Assembly: GCA_030145245.1 (NCBI GenBank)
Contig: JAQYWC010000079.1
Span: 1-64,000 of the forward strand
Source of the DNA: Desulfobacterium sp.
GTDB lineage: Bacteria; Desulfobacterota; Desulfobacteria; Desulfobacterales; Desulfobacteraceae
Direction: 5' to 3'
Length of the DNA stretch: 64,000 nt
Shown here: in pieces, positions 16,516-25,872 of the stretch
Layout: the number at the start of each line of letters is the position of its first letter
Numbering within the stretch: the stretch's first letter is position 1
Notes under the pieces: generated by a model
Seen by the model: the letters and a program-made list of their open reading frames with translations, nothing else
Told to the model about the DNA's origin: nothing
Database searches by the model: none
Program-made: the position numbers and the translations under genes

Positions 16516-18429
16516 TTACTCCGTTTGCAGTGCAGGGGCTGTCTTTACCTGTATGAGGTAAAGGACGATGAAGAGCACGGCGCCTCCGGCGTGGAGATAG
16601 ATAGCCGGCCACAGGAACAGGGCCGCAGAGATGAAATAGGCGATCCTGAGAAGCCAGTTCAGGCTTGTTTTATGAAAGCCTTCAAAAAATACGGCAAAGC
16701 TGAAGAGGCCGAACAGTCCGCTGATGGCCGTTTCCGCAACAAGGAATGCCGACCCCTCAAAAAGGATGGGGGTGTAAACAAACAAAAGGGGAATGATGTA
16801 AAGGCCCTTGGCAAGCTTCCAGGATTCAAATCCCGTGGCCAGGGGAGGGCTGCCGGAGATGCCGGCCGCGGAATAGGCCGCAAGGCAGACCGGCGGGGTG
16901 ACGTTGGCATCCTGGGAATACCAGAAGATGAGCATGTGTGCGCCGATGAGCGATGCTCCCAGCATCTCCAGGGACGGGGCCGCCAGCACCGCCAGAACGA
17001 TGTAGGATGCTGTCACCGGAAGTCCCATGCCCAGCACCAGGGAGGCGAGAGCAATGAGAACGATGGTGATAAGGAGGCTGCCCCCGGCGAGGGCCGAGAT
17101 CATGATGGAAAACTTGATGCCCGCCCCCACCATGAGCACAACGCCGATGACGATGCCCGAGCAAAGGAGGATGACACCTGTTGTGACCATGCCCCTGGCT
17201 CCTTCGGAAAATGCGTCCAGGATATCATTGGGGGTCATCCGGGTTTTTTTGTTCAGCCAGCTTGCCGCAACAATGGACGCGATGCCGGCACAGGCGGCAT
17301 AGGTGGGGGTGAAACCGGACATCAACAGGCCGATGAGCACCCCAATGGGGATGAAGAAGTTCCAGCCCTCCTTGAGCACATCCCTGATGGCTGGAATCTC
17401 ATGGTCTTCCATGGGTTGCAGGCCAAGCTTCTTGGCCCGCAGGTGCACGAAAAAGACCACGCTCATGAAATACATGAAGGCGGGGATGATGGCCACGCCC
17501 ACAATGGTCAGGTAGGGAATCTGGGTCCACTGGCTCATGATAAAGGCGCCGGCCCCCATGATGGGGGGCATGAGCTGGCCGCCGGTTGAGGCCGCGGCTT
17601 CCACAGCCCCTGCAAAGGTGGAGCCGAATCCCACCCGCTTCATCAGGGGAATGGTGATGGAGCCGGTTCCCACCGTGTTGGCAACGGCGCTGCCCGAGAT
17701 GGAGCCCATGAGACCGCTTGCAAACACAGCCATCTTGGCCGGGCCTCCGATCATCTTACCCATGACCGCGATGGAGAGCCGGATGATGAAATCCCCGGCA
17801 CCGGATTTGAGAAGAAATGCGGCAAACAGCACAAACAGAAACACAAAGGTGGAGGAGATGGTTGCGATGGTGCCGAAGATGCCGTCCGGGGCAAAGTACA
17901 TGCGGTAGAGCATCCGTTGAACCGTGACACCGGGAAAGGTCCACATGCCGCCCATGAATTTGCCGAACCAGAGGGCATATCCCAGGAAGAAGAGGGCGAT
18001 GCCGGGAATGATGTAGCCGGCCGTGCGCCGGGTGATCTCCAGCATCAGAACAATGGCAAGGCCGGCAAAGATCAGATCCGGGAGGATGGGCACCTCGTTG
18101 CGGGCGTGGAGGGCATCCTCAAACAGCACCAGATAGGCGGCCGCAGCCACCGACAGGATGGCAAGGAGCAGGTCCAGCCATTTCAGCTTTGTTGCGGTTT
18201 TAACATTGAACGGGTAGATGAGGTAGCCCATGAACAGAATGAATCCAAAATGAACCGCATTGCGCTGGATCTCGGGCATGATGCCCACCGTGTTCACCCA
18301 CAGGTGAAACAGGGACATGGCAACGCCTGTCCAGTAAAGAACCTGGGTGGAAACCTTTGACAGCTTTTTGCGGCTCACCACAACTTCACCGCTTGAATCT
18401 TCAATAACGCCTTCGGGTTTGTCAGACAT
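16516..18429 (-). CDS. TRAP transporter fused permease (DctQM-type, TAXI class)
   Basis: 637 residues, almost entirely hydrophobic with about 16 membrane segments. The small DctQ-like part (residues about 35-130) is fused to the large DctM-like part, which carries SGSAVANTVGTGSITIPLMKR and GAGAFIMSQW motifs of the TRAP-T fused family. It transports a carboxylate using the ion gradient, together with the TAXI binding protein encoded just upstream (86 bp away). Followed within 6 bp by the regulator. The substrate is probably a hydroxyacid oxidised by the downstream GlcD/GlcF enzyme. Confidence 0.9.
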   Translation of the reverse strand: MSDKPEGVIEDSSGEVVVSRKKLSKVSTQVLYWTGVAMSLFHLWVNTVGIMPEIQRNAVHFGFILFMGYLIYPFNVKTATKLKWLDLLLAILSVAAAAYLVLFEDALHARNEVPILPDLIFAGLAIVLMLEITRRTAGYIIPGIALFFLGYALWFGKFMGGMWTFPGVTVQRMLYRMYFAPDGIFGTIATISSTFVFLFVLFAAFLLKSGAGDFIIRLSIAVMGKMIGGPAKMAVFASGLMGSISGSAVANTVGTGSITIPLMKRVGFGSTFAGAVEAAASTGGQLMPPIMGAGAFIMSQWTQIPYLTIVGVAIIPAFMYFMSVVFFVHLRAKKLGLQPMEDHEIPAIRDVLKEGWNFFIPIGVLIGLLMSGFTPTYAACAGIASIVAASWLNKKTRMTPNDILDAFSEGARGMVTTGVILLCSGIVIGVVLMVGAGIKFSIMISALAGGSLLITIVLIALASLVLGMGLPVTASYIVLAVLAAPSLEMLGASLIGAHMLIFWYSQDANVTPPVCLAAYSAAGISGSPPLATGFESWKLAKGLYIIPLLFVYTPILFEGSAFLVAETAISGLFGLFSFAVFFEGFHKTSLNWLLRIAYFISAALFLWPAIYLHAGGAVLFIVLYLIQVKTAPALQTE

Positions 18430-18515
18430 GGGATCTCCATCTGTTGTGCTCTGGGTTGGGGGAGGCAGGCGTATGCTCAGCGCACAGGGTGCTGCCTCCC
18501 TTGTTTGCTTATGAT

Positions 18516-19520
18516 TTACAGGAGCGCTTCAGGGATGGTGATCCCGGCTTCCCTGTAATATCTGGCAGCACCCGGATGGAGGGGTACGGGCAGGCCGCTG
18601 ATCGCTTTTTCGAGCTTCATCACCTTGGTTGCCTTGTGGATGGTGGCAAGGAAGGGAAGGTTCTCATAGATGGTTTTGGTGATCAGGTAAACCGTCTCTT
18701 CCGACACGTCGGGATGAACCGCCAGGAAGTTGGGCTGGGAGATGGTGTTGATATCATTCTTCTGTCCGGGATAGGTGCCGGCTTTGATGAGGAAACGGTT
18801 CCAGATGGGATACTGTGCCTGGATGGTTGCGAGCTGGTCATCGGTGAAGTCCAGGACCTTTACTTTCTTGTCCCCCAGCTGGGCAAAGAGCTGGGTAATG
18901 GAGGCGACCGGAGGACCGGCGGGAATGTTGCCACCCACGATGCGGCCGTCCATCATGGCCTGGGCTGTGGGGTTGTAGCTGAGAAATTCCAGGGTCATAT
19001 CCTTTTCAGGATCGATTCCCTGGGCGGCAAGGATGGTGCGGCCGGATCCTTCGGTGCCGCTGCCCCGTTTGCCAATGGAAAACTTCTTGCCCTGGATCTT
19101 TTCAAGGTCGGCAATGGTGCCGGTTGAGGCGTATTTCTTGAGCAGGGCAAAATGCTCAACATTTTCCCAGAGCATGGAGACCGAGCGGAAATCCTTCATG
19201 GGGCTTCCTGCATAGGGGCCTTCACCACGATAGGCATTGAGTCCGTAAAGGGCCTGGAGAATGGCCATTTGGGCCTCCCTGTTCTTCAGCATCTGGATGT
19301 TCTCACCGGAACCTGCTGAATTGATGGCCGTGACGGTTATTTTATGGTTTTTCGCAAGCTTGATGCTCGCAAGGGTGCCAATGGCAACACCCACGGGGTA
19401 ATAGGTGCCCCCGGTGGTGGCGGTGGCAAGGATGAGATTATCCCCTGCGTGTGATTCTTCCGCGTTAAAGACAAAGGCAAGGGTCAGGGCAAGGATCGAA
19501 AGCAACGTGTTTTTAACCAT
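18516..19520 (-). CDS. TAXI-family TRAP transporter solute-binding protein
   Basis: 334 residues with an N-terminal signal peptide (MVKNTLLSILALTLAFVFNAEESHA). Family features are the LATATTGGTYYPVG start of the mature protein, NSAGSGENIQMLKNREAQMAI, and KKFSIGKRGSGTEGS. It is a periplasmic protein delivering its ligand to the fused permease. First gene of the minus-strand operon, divergent from the LarA-like gene. Family members bind carboxylates such as glutamate or ketoglutarate; the ligand here is not determinable. Confidence 0.9.
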   Translation of the reverse strand: MVKNTLLSILALTLAFVFNAEESHAGDNLILATATTGGTYYPVGVAIGTLASIKLAKNHKITVTAINSAGSGENIQMLKNREAQMAILQALYGLNAYRGEGPYAGSPMKDFRSVSMLWENVEHFALLKKYASTGTIADLEKIQGKKFSIGKRGSGTEGSGRTILAAQGIDPEKDMTLEFLSYNPTAQAMMDGRIVGGNIPAGPPVASITQLFAQLGDKKVKVLDFTDDQLATIQAQYPIWNRFLIKAGTYPGQKNDINTISQPNFLAVHPDVSEETVYLITKTIYENLPFLATIHKATKVMKLEKAISGLPVPLHPGAARYYREAGITIPEALL

Positions 19521-19806
19521 TTAGATCTCCTTTAAAGATAAATATATATCAGACCCACCTGGCAGTCCATCTGCCATGAAACTGTCGTGGATCAGGGGGG
19601 AGTACGAAAAACCATGGCATGAAGCCTCAAATTCCTTGTTCAATGCCTTTTTTTTCGTACAAATGGTCTTTATGTTTTGCTTTACTCTATATTCCCAGGG
19701 TGGTATGGAATATCGAGAGTATTCATCAGATGTCTGACATCTGATCATTTTCCATATCCGGCAATTCCTTGTCTGTCAAGAGTTAAGTGGTATTGGGGGC
19801 TTTTTC
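19521..19806. promoter_or_regulatory. Divergent promoter region with a perfect 21-bp palindrome
   Basis: 286 bp between the TAXI operon and the LarA-like gene. Half-sites ATCAGATGTC and GACATCTGAT (19725-19745) are exact reverse complements around one central T. The inner GTC-T-GAC resembles operators of FCD regulators. A single site between divergent genes suggests that the FadR-type regulator of this locus controls both directions. Confidence 0.65.
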
Positions 19807-21090
19807 ATGCGTTATCCAAAGTATATAGAAGATGAATTCCTTTTTCCTGATTTCTACCGTGTTCAGATGAATCATCCCCACCGGGGACTGGAAGATCCGG
19901 TAAAGGCGCTCCATGAATCCCTGGATGATCATTTTTTAACTACCCGGATAAAAAAAGGGGATACCGTGGCCATCGGTGTCGGCAGCCGGGGAATCGCAAA
20001 TATCGCCCAGCTGGTGACAGCCCTTTGCCGGCGGTTCCGGGATATGGGGGCAAGGCCTTATATCATTCCAGCCATGGGCAGCCATGGAAGTGCCACAGCC
20101 CAAGGCCAGGTGCAGGTGCTGGAAAAACTGGGCATCACCGAGGCCGCTTGTTGCGCCCCCGTGGTTTCCACCATGGACGTGGTCAATGTGGGTGAGGTGA
20201 TGGGGGAGGTGCCGGTCTATTTCTCAAGGGATGCCCTGGCCATGGACCACAGTATCTGCATCAACCGGATAAAACCCCACACAAAATTCAAGGGGTCTGT
20301 GGAAAGCGGACTGTGCAAGATGCTCTGTGTGGGCATGGGAAAACATCAAGGGGCCCTTGCCTATCACAATATGGCGCTCAAGCACGGGTTCTTCCCCCTT
20401 CTTAAAACCATGGCGGAAAAGATCATCGTCTCCACAAACTTCAGGTTCGGCATTGCCATTGTGGAGGATCATTTTGAGGATACCATGGTGATCGAGCCGG
20501 TGCCTGCGGCAGAGGTGCTTGAACGGGAATCCCGGCTGCTCAGGATTGCCAGGGATAATTTCCCCCAGCTTCCTTTTAAAGAGCTGGACGCCCTTATCAT
20601 CCGGGAGATCGGCAAGGAGATCAGCGGGTCGGGCATGGATCCCAACGTTACCGGCCGGACCTATGACCTCATGGAAGATGATTTCTCCGGGATCCTTCGG
20701 GCTGGCCGCATCGCTATTCTTAACCTGTCCGAAAAAACAGGCGGCAACGCCATCGGCCTTGGCAATGCTGACATCATCACGGAAAAGGTTTTCCAGGGGC
20801 TTGACTATGAAAGCACGGTGATGAATGCCCTCACCAGCATCTCCTTAAGAAAGGCCTTTATCCCCATCCGTCTGCCCAATGACCAAAAGGCGATCCAGGC
20901 CGCCTTTACAACCCTTGGCCCCCTTACGCCTGACAAGGCCCGGGCCGTGATCATCAAGGACACCCTGCACACCCAGACGTTCTGGGCAAGCCGGGCGCTC
21001 CTGCCCGAGGTTGAGGCCATGGATAATGCCGGGATCATGGAAAAAAAGCGGCTGGCATTCCACGAAAACGGGGATCTGATATTGACATGA
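19807..21090 (+). CDS. LarA-like (DUF2088) nickel-pincer-dependent racemase/epimerase homologue
   Basis: 427 residues. Family features: AIGVGSRGIANIAQLV, a GSHGSAT motif where LarA has its G-T-H catalytic loop, and NRIKPHTKFKGSVESGLCKM in the position of the second catalytic His/Lys region, with MGKHQGA after it. LarA uses a nickel pincer nucleotide to racemise lactate; homologues act on other 2-hydroxyacids. The locus pairs it with a 2-hydroxyacid uptake system and an oxidase, so it probably converts one stereoisomer into the one the oxidase accepts. LarB/C/E for cofactor synthesis are not in the window. The motif is GSHG rather than GTHR, so activity on lactate itself should not be assumed. 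Confidence 0.75.
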   Translation: MRYPKYIEDEFLFPDFYRVQMNHPHRGLEDPVKALHESLDDHFLTTRIKKGDTVAIGVGSRGIANIAQLVTALCRRFRDMGARPYIIPAMGSHGSATAQGQVQVLEKLGITEAACCAPVVSTMDVVNVGEVMGEVPVYFSRDALAMDHSICINRIKPHTKFKGSVESGLCKMLCVGMGKHQGALAYHNMALKHGFFPLLKTMAEKIIVSTNFRFGIAIVEDHFEDTMVIEPVPAAEVLERESRLLRIARDNFPQLPFKELDALIIREIGKEISGSGMDPNVTGRTYDLMEDDFSGILRAGRIAILNLSEKTGGNAIGLGNADIITEKVFQGLDYESTVMNALTSISLRKAFIPIRLPNDQKAIQAAFTTLGPLTPDKARAVIIKDTLHTQTFWASRALLPEVEAMDNAGIMEKKRLAFHENGDLILT

Positions 21091-21160
21091 TCGGGTAAAC
21101 CGACTATCTATAGCAGCTTTGCTGGGAAAACATTATTTTTATTTGGAAAAAGGAAACAGA

Positions 21161-22948
21161 ATGAACCGTTTCAGGGATCTACCGTTGCTATTGAAATTCT
21201 TGTCCTCCGGGATAGCTGTCATGGCCATTCTCATTGGCGTTCTGTTTTTCCTTTACTATAAGAGTGATAAAAAGACCACGGTGGAAGCTTTCGTGGAAAA
21301 GGCCCGTGGCATCTGCCTTATTTCCGAGGCCGCACGGGATGAGATGGAGGATAAATGGAACCTGGGGCTTTTTACCGTGGATGGGGTAAAAGCCATGGTC
21401 GACGCCGGTGAAATGGACAAGGTGCTGGCCACCGTCCCTGTTGTAACGGCCTGGAACGCTTCCATGAAAAAAGCGGAAGCCGGGGGATATACCTTCCGGG
21501 TGCCCAAGTTCAGTCCCCGTAATCCCAAGAATGAACCCGATTACGGCCTGGCCGAAAAGATCGAAGGCCCGGCCCTGGAAAAGATCAAACGGGAAAATCT
21601 CGCCGACTATTACGTGATCGACGAGAAAATAAATTCCGTCCGGTATTTCCTGCCGGTGAAATTGACCCAGGGGTGCCTTATCTGCCACGGCCATCCCCAA
21701 CAGTCTCAAACCCTGTGGGGCCGGAACGATGGCAAGGATCCCACCGGTGGTCCAATGGAAGACTGGAAGGCCGGGGAGACACACGGGGCATTTGAAATCA
21801 TCCAGTCCCTGGATGCCGCCGATGCCGCCCTCCATGCCCGGCTGCTGAAAGCGGCCCTTGTGGCGTTCATGGGTTTTGTGCTTGCCGGTATTGTCTTTTT
21901 CCTGGTGGCCCGGTCCATTACCCGGCCGATTATCCGGGGGGTTGAGTTTGCCAAGACCATGGCTACCGGAGACCTGTCCCAGGATCTTAAGATCAGTCAG
22001 AAAGACGAGGTGGGCATCCTGGCCAGCGCCATGAACGAGATGACCTCCAACCTGCGCACCATGTTCAGCGACATCACGGACAGTGCCGACCGCATGAACG
22101 TTTCCTCCGGGGAACTCACCGGTGCGGCCCACGTCATGTCCAAAGAATCCGAAGACACCTCCCACCTGGCCAACGGCGTTGCCGCTGCTGCCGAAGAGAT
22201 GAGCAGCAACATGAATAATGTGGCGGCTGCCGTGGAAGAGACCTCCACTAACGTCAGCATGGTGGCGGCTGCCGCCGAAGAGATGAGCGCCACCATCGGC
22301 GAGATTGCAGCCAAAACGGAAACCTCCCGCAAGATCACCAGCGAGGCCGTGTCCAAGGCCGAAAATACCTCCCTGAAAATGGCGGATCTGGGCGCGGCTG
22401 CAAGTGAGATCGGTCTCGTTACCGGTACCATTTCCGAAATCTCCGAGCAGACCAATTTGCTAGCCCTGAACGCAACCATTGAAGCGGCCCGGGCCGGGGA
22501 GGCCGGCAAAGGATTTGCCGTGGTCGCCAATGAGATCAAAGCCCTTGCCCATCAGACCTCCGATGCCACCCAGGAAATAAGTACAAAAATAGAACGGATG
22601 CAGACCTCCACCAACGAGACCATTGACAACATCAAAGAGATCACCGGTGTGATCAACGACGTCAATGAGATTGTTTCCTCCATTGCAGCGGCCGTTGAAG
22701 AGCAATCCGCAGCCACCATGGAAATTGCCGAGAACGTGTCCCAGGCATCCCTGGGCATTGCCGAAGTCACGGAGAACGTGGCCCAGACCTCCCAGGTCGC
22801 AGGAGAAGTCGCCAGGGACATCGCCGTGGTCAGCGGTTCGGCAGGGGAAATATCCGGCCGCAGCTCCGTTGTCAATGACAGCTCATCAGAGCTCTCGGGC
22901 CTTGCAAAACGCCTCGATTCAATGGTTCAGCGTTTTAAACTGAAGTAG
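21161..22948 (+). CDS. Methyl-accepting chemotaxis protein with DUF3365 heme-type sensor domain
   Basis: 595 residues from ATG 21161 (AAGGAAA just upstream). A first membrane helix (about 10-33) precedes a periplasmic Tll0287-like/DUF3365 domain that includes a C-x2-C-H heme-c motif (GCLICHGHP). A second helix ([15 protein letters not shown]), HAMP and a long MCP signalling domain follow, with the hairpin tip [22 protein letters not shown]. It is likely to sense redox state, gas or a small ligand through heme. It follows the LarA-like gene by 70 bp and may report on the metabolism of that locus. Its 3' end overlaps the convergent methyltransferase by 14 bp. Confidence 0.85.
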   Translation: MNRFRDLPLLLKFLSSGIAVMAILIGVLFFLYYKSDKKTTVEAFVEKARGICLISEAARDEMEDKWNLGLFTVDGVKAMVDAGEMDKVLATVPVVTAWNASMKKAEAGGYTFRVPKFSPRNPKNEPDYGLAEKIEGPALEKIKRENLADYYVIDEKINSVRYFLPVKLTQGCLICHGHPQQSQTLWGRNDGKDPTGGPMEDWKAGETHGAFEIIQSLDAADAALHARLLKAALVAFMGFVLAGIVFFLVARSITRPIIRGVEFAKTMATGDLSQDLKISQKDEVGILASAMNEMTSNLRTMFSDITDSADRMNVSSGELTGAAHVMSKESEDTSHLANGVAAAAEEMSSNMNNVAAAVEETSTNVSMVAAAAEEMSATIGEIAAKTETSRKITSEAVSKAENTSLKMADLGAAASEIGLVTGTISEISEQTNLLALNATIEAARAGEAGKGFAVVANEIKALAHQTSDATQEISTKIERMQTSTNETIDNIKEITGVINDVNEIVSSIAAAVEEQSAATMEIAENVSQASLGIAEVTENVAQTSQVAGEVARDIAVVSGSAGEISGRSSVVNDSSSELSGLAKRLDSMVQRFKLK

Positions 22949-23621
22949 AAGTTTTCTTTAACACGAGACAGCAGAGCGCCCCTGTGAATTTCGATTCTTC
23001 CAGGGTGAACTTTGCGCGTTTCCCAAGTGCTTCCATTTCCTTGACGTTAAGAAAAGGCTCCTCAAATGAATGGAGCCACAGGAGTGCAAGCCAGAAGCCT
23101 CCGAACCGGGTGCGGAGCTCCTGCCAGACCGGTTTTGGCATGTCGCGGACCAGATCGTAGAGCAGGGCGTAGCCACCCGCCTTCAGAACCCTATGGGCTT
23201 CGGACAAGGCGTTGACAGGGTCTTTCCAGTGATGGAGAGACCCTGTTGAGACCACGCGATCGAATGTCCCATCGGCAAAGGGCAGGGCATTGGCGCTGGC
23301 GACCCGCACTTCCATGCGGGGATCCCGCCCGTATTTCTTCATATTCTGTCGTGCCTGCGCAACCATGGCAGGTGAAATATCAACCCCGATAAGCCTTGTA
23401 TGGGGAAGTGTTTTGCCCATGGCCCACAGAAGGTGCCCGGGTCCGGTGCCGATGTCGAGTATGCGCTCCGCAGCTCCGTAGCGGGCAACGTCATGGGCCA
23501 CCAGCTCGTAGTGCCGGAGAAATATCCTGGTGCTGCTCAGGGCGTTGTATAGAACACTGCCCGGCCAGGGAATCCCCTCCGGATGAAGCTGTTTTATGAA
23601 TTGTCGCCAGCGATTGCTCAT
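22935..23621 (-). CDS. Class I SAM-dependent methyltransferase
   Basis: 228 residues from ATG 23621, chosen because residues upstream do not look like part of the fold; no strong ribosome-binding site is seen. Motif I is ILDIGTGPGHLLWAM, followed by LIGVDIS, then RVASANALPFADGTFDRVVSTGSLHHW, a UbiE/Coq5-like Methyltransf_11 pattern. Its substrate cannot be told. It is convergent with and overlaps the chemoreceptor gene by 14 bp. Confidence 0.75.
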   Translation of the reverse strand: MSNRWRQFIKQLHPEGIPWPGSVLYNALSSTRIFLRHYELVAHDVARYGAAERILDIGTGPGHLLWAMGKTLPHTRLIGVDISPAMVAQARQNMKKYGRDPRMEVRVASANALPFADGTFDRVVSTGSLHHWKDPVNALSEAHRVLKAGGYALLYDLVRDMPKPVWQELRTRFGGFWLALLWLHSFEEPFLNVKEMEALGKRAKFTLEESKFTGALCCLVLKKTSTSV

Positions 23622-23863
23622 ATTTTTCAATATGTTGATGGAAGCACATGAATTAAAACTAAAATGCAGCATTCATGAAATAAAATACGGTATCAGTAAT
23701 AAAAGCCTGGTTCAAGTCAATATTTGTGTTTTGCCGTCTGGTCGCTACAATTGTGTAAAAAGACTCGACAAGCGGTTGGGAATGGTTTCTAATACCTTTT
23801 CACATTTGGCGATTTTCGTTCGCGCATTATTTGAGACGAATCATAAAGATATGGAGTTTGCCA

Positions 23864-25006
23864 GTGGATTTTATGCCTTGTTATAAGCATCAGCTCATTC
23901 GAAAAACCGTGAAGGAATTTGCGGAAAATGAGATCAAGCCCCGGGTCTCAGAACTTGACCGGGATTCCGAGTTCCCTTTTGATATTATTGAAAAGATGAA
24001 ACCCCTGAACTATTTCGGACTCCAGGTTCCGGGGGAATTCGGGGGGGCGGATCTTGATACCATCAGTTATGCCATAGTCGTGGAAGAGATCTCCCGGGTG
24101 TCGGCTGCAATCGGTTTGTGCGTGACCGTGCACAATAGCGTGGGAATCTATCCCATTCTGAAATTCGGTACCCGGGAGCAGCAGGAATGTTTTATCCCGG
24201 CCATGGCCGCTGGCGAGAGCATCGGGGCATTCTGCCTGACCGAGGCCAATGCCGGGTCCGATGCCGGAGGCGTGGAAACATCTGCCCAAAAAATCGAGGA
24301 TGAGTATGTGATCAACGGCACAAAGATCTTTGTGACCAACGGCGGGGTCTGCGGCACCATCCTTGTCTTTGCCGTGACCGAGGGGGAACGGGATCTTGCC
24401 AATGTATTTATCGTGGAAAAGGAGAGGCCTGGATTTTCAGTGGGCGAGATCGAGGATCTGTGCGGAATGCGGGCAAATCCTGTCTCATCCCTGTTTTTTG
24501 AGGATTGCAGGGTGCCGGTGGAAAATCTTCTGGGAAAATCGGGGCAGGGGCTGAAGATCGGGCTTGCAGCCCTGGATGCCGGCCGTATCGGCATTGCTGC
24601 CCAGGCCCTTGGTATTGCCCAGGCCGCATTTGAGGATTCTGTCTCCTATGCCAGGGAGCGCCAGCAGTTTAACAAGCCCATCGCAAAATTCCAGACCATC
24701 CAGAATTATCTGGCAGATATGGCCACCCGGATCGATGCCTCCCGGCTTTTGCTCTACAGGGCAGCTGCTGTTAAAGACAGCGGCAAATCCTTTTCAGCGG
24801 AAGCCTCCATGGCCAAGCTCCATTGCAGTGCCACGGCCCGGAAGGTCACTGATCTTGCCGTCCAGATACACGGCGGGTATGGATACAGTAAGGAATATGA
24901 TGTGGAACGGTATTTCAGGGATGCCAAGGTCACCGAGATCTACGAAGGCACCAGCGAAATCCAGAAGATGGTGATTGCCCGGCATATCCTGAACCAACCC
25001 AGTTAA
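23864..25006 (+). CDS. Acyl-CoA dehydrogenase
   Basis: 380 residues. GTG 23864 is the likely start: it gives the family-type N-terminus (M-D-F, then HQLIRKTVKEFAENEI) and has GGAG seven bases upstream; a longer frame from 23831 lacks these. Motifs AFCLTEANAGSDAGG and YSKEYDVERYFRDAK, with the catalytic base of short/medium-chain enzymes in IYEGTSEIQK, are intact. It oxidises a saturated acyl-CoA and hands electrons to the EtfBA encoded 14 bp downstream. Chain length or branching is not determined. Confidence 0.9.
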   Translation: MDFMPCYKHQLIRKTVKEFAENEIKPRVSELDRDSEFPFDIIEKMKPLNYFGLQVPGEFGGADLDTISYAIVVEEISRVSAAIGLCVTVHNSVGIYPILKFGTREQQECFIPAMAAGESIGAFCLTEANAGSDAGGVETSAQKIEDEYVINGTKIFVTNGGVCGTILVFAVTEGERDLANVFIVEKERPGFSVGEIEDLCGMRANPVSSLFFEDCRVPVENLLGKSGQGLKIGLAALDAGRIGIAAQALGIAQAAFEDSVSYARERQQFNKPIAKFQTIQNYLADMATRIDASRLLLYRAAAVKDSGKSFSAEASMAKLHCSATARKVTDLAVQIHGGYGYSKEYDVERYFRDAKVTEIYEGTSEIQKMVIARHILNQPS

Positions 25007-25020
25007 TAAAGGCAGGAAAA

Positions 25021-25872
25021 ATGTTTAAGATAATCGTTTGCATAAAACAGGTGCCCATGGTCTCTGAGCTGCCCTGGGATTCCAAAACCGGCACACTGAA
25101 ACGGGAACTTGCCCAGGGCATGATGGACCCGGCTTCCAGAAGAGCCCTTGAAGCAGCCCTCCGGATAAAGGAAGACCGGGCCGGGGAAGATCAGGAGACT
25201 CATATCACCGTGATTTCCATGGGGCCTGAAATGGCCCGGGAGATCCTCTATGAGGCAAAAGCCCTGGGTGCTGATAACGGGGTGCTGCTTTCCGACCGGA
25301 AAATGGCCGGGGCGGATACCTTTTTGACCTCTTTTATCCTGGCTGAATATATAAAAAAAGAATCTCCTGATTTTGACCTCCTGCTCTGCGGTTCCCAGAC
25401 CAGTGACAGTGAGACCGCCCAGGTGGGTCCCCAGCTGGCCGGAGAACTTTTGATTCCGGCCATGGGGTATGTGCAGTCCATTGAACTGGATGACGGCATG
25501 GTCAGGGTCCAACGCCATGTGGATGATTTTATGGAGCTGCTTGAGATGGATCTTCCCGGCCTTTTGACCATTGACCAGGGCGCGTATTCGCCAAGGTATG
25601 TGGCCCTTGAAGGCATAGAACGCGCATTTCATACAGATGATATCCGTACTGTAAATGCCGGGGACCTTGGACTGGACAGGGATTTCAATGCCCTGAAGGA
25701 CTCCCCCACACGGATCATCGATGTCTATTCCCCTGCCACCCGGAAAGAGAACCAGGTTCTTAAAGGGGCGGTCAAGAAGGTGGTGGGCCAGCTCTTTGAT
25801 GAGTATGGCAAGATCATCTCAGGCGCCATGGGCAAAGACCTTAAAACACATGACCATGAAGGGGCAAAATGA
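25021..25872 (+). CDS. etfB: Electron transfer flavoprotein subunit beta
   Basis: 283 residues, with the EtfB N-terminus (KIIVCIKQVPMVSE), the AMP/FAD-proximal region (MGPEMAREILYEAKALGADNGVLLSDR) and GSQTSDSETAQVGPQLA. It forms a heterodimer with EtfA and accepts electrons from the acyl-CoA dehydrogenase encoded upstream. The stop overlaps the EtfA start by 4 bp, as usual for translationally coupled partners. Confidence 0.92.
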   Translation: MFKIIVCIKQVPMVSELPWDSKTGTLKRELAQGMMDPASRRALEAALRIKEDRAGEDQETHITVISMGPEMAREILYEAKALGADNGVLLSDRKMAGADTFLTSFILAEYIKKESPDFDLLLCGSQTSDSETAQVGPQLAGELLIPAMGYVQSIELDDGMVRVQRHVDDFMELLEMDLPGLLTIDQGAYSPRYVALEGIERAFHTDDIRTVNAGDLGLDRDFNALKDSPTRIIDVYSPATRKENQVLKGAVKKVVGQLFDEYGKIISGAMGKDLKTHDHEGAK

